In this document: in pieces, positions 1-4,863 of the stretch
Layout: each line of letters opens with the position of its first letter
How positions within the stretch are numbered: position 1 is the first letter of the stretch
Source: Candidatus Methanocorpusculum equi
GTDB lineage: Archaea; Halobacteriota; Methanomicrobia; Methanomicrobiales; Methanocorpusculaceae
Direction of reading: 5' to 3'
Assembly: GCA_018065685.1 (NCBI GenBank)
Contig: JAGHSU010000047.1
Coordinates: forward strand, 1 to 15,608
Length of the DNA stretch: 15,608 nt
Program-made: the position numbers and the translations under genes
Notes under the pieces: generated by a model
The model's database searches: none
Told to the model about the DNA's origin: nothing
Seen by the model: the letters and a program-made list of their open reading frames with translations, nothing else

Positions 1-2
1 CG

Positions 3-80
3 GAAAGAATCCTGAACTACGTGAACAGCTGGTTCTGGGCTGCGTGTGATGGATGCGATTCAGAATCAGATAAATACTGA
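3..80 (+). CDS. C-terminal tail of an unidentified protein (partial, cut by window edge)
   Basis: Reading from base 3 gives 25 codons and then TGA at 78-80. The residues include NYVNSWFWAACDGCDSE. The other two forward frames stop at bases 13-15 and 47-49. The tail has a mixed composition with a CxxC pair (CDGC) and an acidic, polar end, as expected for a real C-terminus. There is too little sequence to name a family. More than 500 bases separate it from hypC, so it is probably not in the hyp operon. It could also be a chance open frame. Confidence 0.45.
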   Translation, partial: ERILNYVNSWFWAACDGCDSESDKY

Positions 81-285
81 ACTAATTTCGGGATACTACA
101 ATGTATTTCCGTTTGAAAATCATTATTATATATGTTGGTTATGGTAGGATATACTGTTGTCGATTACAAAGCGGGCAGCAGCTGAAGCTGTTGATGCTGC
201 TTCCTGATGGAAAAACCGTTAGTATGGGAAAAAACCGGATGTTAATTATTCTGTCGTTGGATGTTCTACGGGTTGTTGTAACTGT

Positions 286-363
286 GGGTGCGGGTGTTTG
301 GCTCGCCTGTAAGGCTCGGGACGCAGATTTCCGCAGGCCGCACGGCCACGAGCACCCGCACCC
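286..363. repeat. GC-rich inverted repeat with 11-bp perfect arms
   Basis: The left arm gggtgcgggtg (286-296) is perfectly complementary to the right arm cacccgcaccc (353-363). The 56 bases between them contain two smaller hairpins: gcct/aggc around 305-315, and ggccg-ca-cggcc at 336-347. A transcript of either strand could form a branched, tRNA-sized fold. The bases just outside are the same on both sides (tgt at 283-285 and at 364-366), which could be coincidence or a very short target duplication. No tRNA T-loop or anticodon arm is present. Confidence 0.65.
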
Positions 364-421
364 TGTAGAGAAAAACAAACAAAAAAATGGTTTAGCAGCT
401 GTTCAGGTTCGTTCTGAATTC

Positions 422-438
422 CTGCGACACTGTCGCAG
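422..438. repeat. 17-bp perfect palindrome (8+1+8)
   Basis: ctgcgaca (422-429) and tgtcgcag (431-438) are exact reverse complements around a single central C. The site lies about 155 bases upstream of the hypC start. Such a dyad is typical of an operator for a dimeric regulator, though it sits far from the presumed TATA box. It is followed immediately by a second, weaker dyad centred on ttccggaa. The regulatory role is inference only. Confidence 0.5.
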
Positions 439-563
439 ATATTCCGGAAGATATTCTTTTCGCCGCACCCGGTGTTAAATCCCCTCCGGCGTGCGATTCC
501 CGTTTTTTCGGCCCAAACACACCTGAAAGTCCTGCCTCCCGATGAACATATTGATGCGTTCGC

Positions 564-570
564 TTTATCT
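564..570 (+). promoter_or_regulatory. Candidate TATA box of the hypCAE operon
   Basis: tttatct at 564-570 lies 24-30 bases before the hypC ATG at 594, the archaeal TATA-to-start spacing expected for a leaderless transcript. There is no Shine-Dalgarno sequence in the AT-rich stretch directly before the ATG, which supports leaderless translation. Confidence 0.5.
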
Positions 571-593
571 CTTTTCACATCATATAATATATC

Positions 594-848
594 ATGTGTA
601 TTGCTGTACCTGCAGAGGTAATTGAAATCCGCGACGAAAACATCGCACTCGTCGATTACGGCGAACTGCAGCAGGAGGTCAGAATTGACCTTGTTGATGT
701 AAAAGTCGGTGAGTTCGTCTTAGTTCACACCGGGTTTGCGATTCAGCGCTTATCCCGCGACGAAGGCCTTGAGACCCGCGCCCTCTTCAAAGAGGTCTAC
801 GGTGCAATGGGCATGTCCGAAGATGCGATAAAAACAGGCGGAATGTAA
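594..848 (+). CDS. hypC: Hydrogenase maturation chaperone HypC
   Basis: An 84-residue protein beginning MCIAVPAEV, the HypC/HupF signature with the essential N-terminal Cys2. The family is normally about 75-95 residues, so this is full length. HypC works with HypD to hold and transfer the Fe(CN)2CO unit into the large subunit of NiFe hydrogenases in the cytoplasm. The following segment (YGELQQEVRIDLVDVKVGEFVLVHTGFAIQ, here split around its conserved GEFVLVHTGFA core) matches the beta-barrel fold of the family. It is the first gene of a compact cluster, with hypA starting 5 bases after its stop. The start at 594 is fixed by the need for Cys at position 2. The usual Gly after Pro in the family (VPG) is Ala here, a mild variation. 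Confidence 0.96.
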   Translation: MCIAVPAEVIEIRDENIALVDYGELQQEVRIDLVDVKVGEFVLVHTGFAIQRLSRDEGLETRALFKEVYGAMGMSEDAIKTGGM

Positions 849-853
849 GAAAC

Positions 854-1237
854 ATGCACGAGTCAGGGATTGCCTACGATATCTATGCGACCGCAAAGCG
901 TGCCGCGGAAGACAACGGCGCAGTTCTCGTCAAAGCGATTCATGTTGATGTCGGCTCGATGGCAATGGTAAATCCGGAGCAGGTGGAGTTCATGTTTGGC
1001 ACGTTCATCGCAGAAGATGAAATCTTTAAGGGAACAAAACTTGTCTTCAATACCGTTCTTCCCCTGGCAGAATGTGCCTGCGGATATAAGGGGCCTGAGA
1101 TCTTTGTCTGCCCGAACTGCGGCAAACTGCCGCACATGGTGCAGGGAAAAGAGATTCTTGTAACGAACATCGAGATTGAAACAGGTGAGGATGAAGAAAA
1201 CCCCGCAGCGGAATCGCCGGCGGATGAAACCAACTGA
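854..1237 (+). CDS. hypA: Hydrogenase nickel-insertion protein HypA
   Basis: A 127-residue protein starting MHESGIAYDI; Met1-His2-Glu3 is the nickel-binding N-terminus of HypA. The structural zinc site is visible as Cys74-x-Cys76 (CACGYKG) and Cys86-x2-Cys89 (CPNCG). It delivers nickel, with HypB, to the NiFe-hydrogenase large subunit. The last ~15 residues (acidic, ending AESPADETN) extend past the conserved domain. Only 5 bases separate it from hypC, so the two are co-transcribed. hypB is not in the window. The stop codon TGA at 1235-1237 lies inside the first unit of a four-copy 16-bp tandem repeat that fills the gap to hypE. Confidence 0.95.
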   Translation: MHESGIAYDIYATAKRAAEDNGAVLVKAIHVDVGSMAMVNPEQVEFMFGTFIAEDEIFKGTKLVFNTVLPLAECACGYKGPEIFVCPNCGKLPHMVQGKEILVTNIEIETGEDEENPAAESPADETN

Positions 1238-1294
1238 TGCAGGTATAAACTGATACAGGAATAAACTGATACAGGAATAAACTGATACAGAAAA
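1231..1294 (+). repeat. Four tandem 16-bp repeats spanning the hypA stop and the hypA-hypE spacer
   Basis: Units at 1231-1246, 1247-1262, 1263-1278 and 1279-1294. Units 2 and 3 are identical (aaactgatacaggaat), unit 1 differs at four positions, and unit 4 differs at its 3' end. The hypA stop TGA is within unit 1, and each later copy repeats ctga. Because 16 is 1 modulo 3, the four TGA triplets (1235, 1251, 1267, 1283) fall in all three frames. The array looks like slippage duplication of the gene's own 3' end. Confidence 0.95.
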
Positions 1295-1297
1295 GGC

Positions 1298-1303
1298 AGG
1301 AGG
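1298..1303 (+). promoter_or_regulatory. Ribosome binding site of hypE
   Basis: aggagg lies 5 bases before the hypE ATG at 1309. It is a strong Shine-Dalgarno match directly after the tandem-repeat array and fixes the hypE start. It shows that hypE is initiated independently inside the operon rather than by simple coupling to hypA. Confidence 0.8.
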
Positions 1304-1308
1304 ATACA

Positions 1309-2328
1309 ATGATAAAAGATACCGAAGTAAATATGATGCACGGAGCAGGAGGAGAGGTTATGGGAGAACTTCTCCAGACGCTTACCGCTTTTAAGAACAA
1401 CAACGCAGGAGGCATCGGCCTCGAGTCTCTTGACGACGGCTCAACCTTTGAAATCGGAGGAAGGACCGTTGTGTTAACGACAGACGGCCACGTGGTAAAG
1501 CCGCTCTTTTTCCCCGGAGGAGACATTGGAAGGATTGCGGTTTCAGGGACCATTAACGATCTTTCGGTGATGGGAGCCCGTCCGATTGCCTTAACCTGCG
1601 GCATGGTCATCGAGGAGGGTTTTCCGATTGAGAACCTGAGAAAGATTGTCGAGTCGATGGATGCCGCGTTAGGCGAGGTCGGAGCGTCAGTCATTACCGG
1701 GGACACCAAGGTTGTGGAGAAGGGAAGCCTTGATGGGATTGCCATCAACACAGCAGGTGTGGGCGTTATTGACCATTATGTTATCCGCGACAAGAACCTG
1801 AAGGTCGGGGATAAAATTATCGTCTCGGGCACCATCGGTGACCATGGAATGGCAATTATTACCTACCGTGAGGGATTCGATTTAGGCGAGCAGTTAAAGT
1901 CCGATGTAGCTCCTCTCTGGAAGATGATTGAAGGGGCAATTGCCGCAGGCGGCGATGGCGCAATTCATGCGATGAAGGATCCGACCCGCGGAGGATTTGC
2001 CGCATGTATCAATGAGATGGCAAGAAAGGCCGGCGTGAAGGTGGTTGTACATGAAGAGGATATGCCAATCCGCGAAAATGTTGCATCAGCAGGCGCTCTT
2101 CTTGGTATCGACCCGCTGCATGTCGCAAACGAGGGAAAGTGTGTGATGGGCGTTGCCCCTGAAGCCGCAGAGAAAGTTCTTGCTGCATTAAAGTCCCACC
2201 CCTACGGAAAGAACGCAAAAATTGTCGGAGAGGTCGTGGAAGGGTCAGGTGTTGTGATGCTTACCAGAATCGGCAGCGAGCGGTTTATTGAGCCGCCGAT
2301 GGGTGACCCTGTTCCGAGAGTGTGCTGA
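1309..2328 (+). CDS. hypE: Hydrogenase maturation protein HypE (carbamoyl dehydratase)
   Basis: A 339-residue protein of normal family length and of the AIRS/PurM ATPase superfamily. HypE takes a carbamoyl group from HypF onto its C-terminal cysteine and dehydrates it with ATP to a thiocyanate, the source of the cyanide ligands of the hydrogenase iron. The diagnostic C-terminus PVPRVC is present, with Cys339 as the last residue. Near the N-terminus HGAGG (11-15) and GDIGRIAVSGTINDLSVMG match the AIRS N-terminal domain; DPTRGG (residues 224-229) lies in the C-terminal domain. It follows hypA after a repeat-filled gap of 71 bases and has its own strong ribosome binding site. hypF and hypD are not in this window. 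Confidence 0.97.
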   Translation: MIKDTEVNMMHGAGGEVMGELLQTLTAFKNNNAGGIGLESLDDGSTFEIGGRTVVLTTDGHVVKPLFFPGGDIGRIAVSGTINDLSVMGARPIALTCGMVIEEGFPIENLRKIVESMDAALGEVGASVITGDTKVVEKGSLDGIAINTAGVGVIDHYVIRDKNLKVGDKIIVSGTIGDHGMAIITYREGFDLGEQLKSDVAPLWKMIEGAIAAGGDGAIHAMKDPTRGGFAACINEMARKAGVKVVVHEEDMPIRENVASAGALLGIDPLHVANEGKCVMGVAPEAAEKVLAALKSHPYGKNAKIVGEVVEGSGVVMLTRIGSERFIEPPMGDPVPRVC

Positions 2329-2345
2329 GACCCGGAGTAATCTGA

Positions 2346-2953
2346 ATGTCTGCTGCAATTAATAAGGACAATCTGGAAAAGGCATCGGATACGCTTGCCA
2401 GGGCCTTTGTCAACTACCCGTATCCGGGGGGGCTGTTATAGGAGATGAGCGGCAGAAAAAAGCTCTTTCAATTATGTTCCGGCTTGAAGTGGAACGTGTC
2501 AGTTCGTTTGGGGAACTCGTCGCCGACAGCAGTGAATGCAAAGGAGTTGCCATCTGGTGCCGTATGGGGGAATTAAACGAGGGTGTATCCATTCCGAAAC
2601 AGTTTCGGGCCCTGATATCCTGTATGAGACCGCCGGAGATGATTAAAACGCTGCGGCGCTGTATGAGCATTGAGCGGGGAAGGGACCGCATGCATCTTTC
2701 AGATGATACCGTGTATCTCTATATTTTAGGGGTTGCACCGGAATCCCAGGGTAAAGGAATCGGTTCGTCACTTGTCCGCGAAAAACTTGCAGAATGTGAC
2801 AAAGAAGGATGTACAGTGTACCTCGAAACCAATTCCGAGCATAATGTGGGGTATTACGAATCGTTCGGGTTTTCGGTTGTTAAGAAAATCGTGGAAGAGC
2901 ATGGTGCATTTACAACATGGTATATGATTCGCAATCCGGGCGGAAATAAATAA
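2346..2953 (+). pseudogene. GNAT-family N-acetyltransferase, frame broken at a G7 tract
   Basis: An ATG at 2346 (ccggag upstream, 17 bases after the hypE stop) opens a typical GNAT N-terminus (NLEKASDTLARAFVNYP) that stops at TAG 2439-2441. The downstream frame, entered at about 2432, continues without a stop as VIGDERQKKALSIMFRLEV and so on, to TAA at 2951-2953. The two halves join if the G run at 2426-2432 had eight G instead of seven, giving 202 residues, a normal length. The acetyl-CoA site QGKGIG (about 135-140 of the joined protein) and the following helix are intact, as is the C-terminal NVGYYESFGF motif. The substrate cannot be told. The ATG at 2474 gives only a truncated 159-residue product lacking the first strand and helix. 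This is either a pseudogene, a phase-variable gene or a sequencing error in a homopolymer. Confidence 0.85.
2426..2432 (+). repeat. G7 homopolymer at the GNAT frameshift point
   Basis: Seven consecutive G. One more G (or two fewer) would restore a continuous acetyltransferase frame. Runs of this kind are prone to replication slippage and to sequencing error. Confidence 0.9.
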
Positions 2954-2965
2954 GAGAACAGTTAC

Positions 2966-2982
2966 TTTTTGAGATTATTTTT
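2966..2982 (+). terminator. Oligo-T termination region after the hyp/GNAT operon
   Basis: Two T5 runs (2966-2970 and 2978-2982) follow the GNAT stop within 30 bases, as expected for archaeal oligo-T termination. The next gene is on the opposite strand. Confidence 0.5.
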
Positions 2983-3024
2983 CATACAACAACCCTGTAC
3001 ATTATTTTGTGAGATGATTCACTG

Positions 3025-3033
3025 AAAAAAAAA
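3025..3033 (-). terminator. Oligo-T terminator of the surface-protein gene
   Basis: A run of nine A on + (nine T on the coding strand) starts 6 bases past the stop codon of the minus-strand surface-protein gene. It is the longest homopolymer in this part of the window and fits archaeal oligo-T termination between convergent genes. Confidence 0.6.
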
Positions 3034-3039
3034 GGTAAG

Positions 3040-4029
3040 TTATCTTCTGCGCAGTCCGAATATAACAGCCGCTGCACCCAACCCGGCTAAGATACCCGCA
3101 AACGGCACAGGTGATGTACCGGTCTTTTGAGGTTCTTCAGTCTGCTCTGCCGGAACGTCTGTCTGTGTATCCTGCGGAGTCTCTGCCGATTCTGTTGTTT
3201 CTGCCTGCTCTGTTGAGTCCATTGTCTCTATTGGCTCTGCCCACAGCAGTGTTGAAACCGGGTCTGAATCGGGAAACTCTGCCAGAACTGCAATCGGACC
3301 ATAGGAAGATACCGGGAACTGATACCGGCAGGTACTTCCCTCTCCTGCAGCTTCTGCGGCGGACTCAGGCATCACCGTCTCCCATGCGTCTCCTGTATAG
3401 AGCTTAAGACAGACGTAGTTGTGAAGCTCCAGATTTGGCAGTGTCACATCCAGGGTCAGAACCGACGGCTGCGCCTGGTCCTTCAGGGTGGCATCAACTC
3501 TGATTACCGAGATATACCACATGGAATATCCGAACCTGTCCGGAAGACCAGGGGCGTCGGTGTCCCATGCTGTGTAGGTCAGTCCGTCTCCTCCGATGTT
3601 TGAGGCGGACACAACAAAAACACTTCCCATGTCACTGCTGAAAGGAAATGCCGGGAGATTAATCGGGACTGTTCCGCTTTCATCGGGAGAAATCTCTTTG
3701 CAGATGACCTCAAAGACCGCTGTCACCGTGACCTGCTCATTTGGCATGATGAACCGGTTGTTTTCAATTTTTACCGTTTCCGGAGAGACTTCCCAGCCGG
3801 TGAAGACAAATCCTGCATATGGTTCACAGGTAAGCGTTACCTCATCTCCCGGAAGGGCTTCGCCCGGAGATGCCTCGACAGCTCCGGGGCCTATGGTCTC
3901 CACAAAGATTGAGTGAGGTACTGCCGCTGCTGCTGCCCCGCAGAACACTCCGCAGACAAGGATGACTGCAGAGGCCGCGAGGAGGGCGCGGAGGAGGGTT
4001 TTGTTCGTGTGTGTTTTCTTTGGTGTCAT
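3040..4029 (-). CDS. Secreted surface protein with an InlB-type repeat and a C-terminal archaeosortase-type anchor
   Basis: A 329-residue protein. Residues 1-36 form a signal peptide: a basic start (PKKTHTNK), a hydrophobic core, and cleavage probably after the alanine run. Residues about 45-108 match the divergent InlB B-repeat pattern (GDEVTLTCEPYAGFVFTGW, then FIMPNEQVTVTAVF). The middle (about 115-255) is an unassigned beta-rich domain. Residues about 262-305 are a Thr/Glu/Pro/Gln-rich linker of the kind that is glycosylated in archaea. The end has PVPFAGILAGLGAA, a hydrophobic stretch and RRR, resembling PGF-CTERM tails handled by archaeosortase. It is probably displayed at the cell surface, function unknown. 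The gene stands alone, convergent with the GNAT gene. The start at 4029 is supported by the signal peptide; the ribosome binding site is weak. Confidence 0.85.
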   Translation of the reverse strand: MTPKKTHTNKTLLRALLAASAVILVCGVFCGAAAAAVPHSIFVETIGPGAVEASPGEALPGDEVTLTCEPYAGFVFTGWEVSPETVKIENNRFIMPNEQVTVTAVFEVICKEISPDESGTVPINLPAFPFSSDMGSVFVVSASNIGGDGLTYTAWDTDAPGLPDRFGYSMWYISVIRVDATLKDQAQPSVLTLDVTLPNLELHNYVCLKLYTGDAWETVMPESAAEAAGEGSTCRYQFPVSSYGPIAVLAEFPDSDPVSTLLWAEPIETMDSTEQAETTESAETPQDTQTDVPAEQTEEPQKTGTSPVPFAGILAGLGAAAVIFGLRRR

Positions 4030-4269
4030 GTTGTTTTTTCCGTGTATGGCAAACTTACTTCGTTTAGACCCCGGACGGGTTGTTCAACAGCGTACAAAAT
4101 TATCTGCCGTTTTGATGGGCGGACAATTATTGAACAGTATCTTTGTTGTTATTCATAATATAGTTTGCTTCTTGAGCCTCATCATTTGAAATCATGTTAA
4201 TCATGTAAAAAAGTGAATTCCGCTGTGAAGCTGATTTTATCACAACAAACCTGAATGATTTTATTAAAC

Positions 4270-4285
4270 GGGTCGAATTCGACCC
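4270..4285. promoter_or_regulatory. Perfect 16-bp palindrome, possible operator
   Basis: gggtcgaattcgaccc is its own reverse complement. Flanking aaa and ttt extend the dyad after one mismatch on each side. It lies about 130 bases before the small gene and about 240 bases before the surface gene. Read on + it is followed by ctttt and could fold as a stem with an AAUU loop, but no + strand gene ends just upstream, so an operator is more likely than a terminator. Confidence 0.45.
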
Positions 4286-4387
4286 CTTTTGTTCACAAAT
4301 GAAAATGCCGGGGAGTCTATAGAGAGGAGTAACAAAAGATAGATGAGCTGCTCCCTCCTCCACAAAAAAGATAAGCATATCCGTACA

Positions 4388-4400
4388 AATTAATAATATT
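4388..4400 (+). promoter_or_regulatory. TATA-like promoter of the small gene
   Basis: aattaataatatt lies 18-30 bases before the ATG at 4418 in an otherwise ordinary stretch. The spacing suggests a leaderless transcript, since no ribosome binding site precedes the ATG. Confidence 0.5.
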
Positions 4401-4417
4401 ACTCTTTGTGATGTGAA

Positions 4418-4570
4418 ATGGCAAAATCAATTCCATTAGGACTTGTCCTTGAAGGAGAGGATGCACGGGACTTTGATGAATACATGAAAAACCCCACCTT
4501 CACCGAAAAGGGACTCAATGCAATGCGCGAAGTAATAAGAAGAAGACTTGACGCAGGAAAACCCCTCTAA
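4418..4570 (+). CDS. Small 50-residue protein, possibly antitoxin-like
   Basis: The ATG at 4418 opens 50 codons ending in TAA (4568-4570). The translation starts MAKSIPLGLVLEGEDARDF and ends in a basic helix (LNAMREVIRRRLDAG). It has normal coding composition and its own TATA-like promoter at leaderless spacing, and is followed by a T6 run. A short extended N-terminus, an acidic turn and a C-terminal charged helix recall small archaeal RHH/VapB-like proteins, but I cannot assign a family with certainty. No toxin gene is adjacent on the same strand; the nearest coding gene downstream is the convergent AlbA_2 gene. Its brevity makes it easy to miss in annotation. Confidence 0.7.
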   Translation: MAKSIPLGLVLEGEDARDFDEYMKNPTFTEKGLNAMREVIRRRLDAGKPL

Positions 4571-4606
4571 TCTAATAGATGGATTCACCAATTAATGGTC
4601 TGCCGG

Positions 4607-4612
4607 TTTTTT
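4607..4612 (+). terminator. Oligo-T terminator after the small gene
   Basis: A T6 run 36 bases past the stop of the 50-residue gene, the usual archaeal pattern for a single-gene transcript. Confidence 0.45.
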
Positions 4613-4666
4613 ATCTGAACGCACATGAATGTATAACTAAATTTAGAGGGAGAATATGGCGTAAAA

Positions 4667-4698
4667 ATCAAAATGAATCGAAAATATTCATTTTTGAT
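4667..4698. repeat. AT-rich inverted repeat between convergent genes
   Basis: aaaatgaat (4670-4678) and attcatttt (4686-4694) are exact complements around a 7-base loop. The pairing extends outward through atc/gat with one bulged base. It lies between the small + gene and the minus-strand AlbA_2 gene, so a bidirectional transcript end is the simplest reading. Nothing else was seen in 4571-4863, apart from an A6 run at 4779-4784 that would be oligo-T for the minus-strand operon. Confidence 0.5.
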
Positions 4699-4778
4699 AA
4701 CTAAACTGATAACCGGGGATTAACTAATTTAAAATAATTGCTCAACTAATTTCTACGGAAGATCCTGTCTCTGTTTGT

Positions 4779-4784
4779 AAAAAA
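4779..4784 (-). terminator. Possible oligo-T end of the phosphatase-nadK-TPR-AlbA_2 operon
   Basis: Six A on + (six T on the transcribed sense strand), 80 bases past the AlbA_2 gene stop codon. Confidence 0.35.
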
Positions 4785-4863
4785 TCTTGAATTGCGGTTT
4801 GATTTGTGCGGGACGTTACTTGGATGTTGGTAATGTAATAGTTATGCATACTAACATTTATAC

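Larger units (their letters stand above)
81..593. other. Long intergenic region upstream of hypC
   Basis: About 510 bases without a gene I can support. The open frames here (for example 101-478 on + and 246-578 on -) have low-complexity translations, no recognisable domain and no ribosome binding site. The left part is AT-rich. The middle, about 286-363, is distinctly GC-rich and folds on itself. A perfect short palindrome lies at 422-438, and the hypC promoter is at the right end. A structured RNA or a small mobile remnant is possible, but no known RNA family was recognised. Confidence 0.6.
4030..4417. other. Divergent intergenic region
   Basis: About 390 AT-rich bases between the minus-strand surface gene and the plus-strand small gene. 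It must hold both promoters. The small gene's TATA-like stretch is clear; that of the surface gene is not (possible sites around 4093-4101 and 4153-4165). A perfect 16-bp palindrome lies at 4270-4285. The open frame on the minus strand (4127-4378) has no domain or ribosome binding site and is not called. Confidence 0.6.

Noticed and set aside
171..207. A box C/D guide RNA around gctgaagctgttgatgctgcttcctga (split here as separate ctga and ttgatg motifs)
   Set aside because: The candidate guide between the C'-like and D-like boxes is only about 6 bases and no proper C box lies upstream.
286..363. The long inverted repeat as a tRNA gene
   Set aside because: A 7-bp acceptor-like stem can be drawn, but there is no T-loop consensus, no positions 8-9 pattern and no anticodon arm on either strand.
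101..478. A 125-residue plus-strand open frame in the hypC upstream region
   Set aside because: The composition is not protein-like, no family was recognised, and it spans the GC-rich folded element.
246..578. A 110-residue minus-strand open frame in the hypC upstream region
   Set aside because: No domain, Cys/Arg/His-rich unstructured composition, no ribosome binding site, and it crosses both inverted repeats.
1231..1294. The hypA-hypE array as a CRISPR
   Set aside because: The 16-bp units are directly adjacent without spacers and begin inside a coding gene.
4127..4378. An 83-residue minus-strand open frame in the divergent intergenic region
   Set aside because: No ribosome binding site or domain, and it runs across the 16-bp palindrome in AT-rich sequence.
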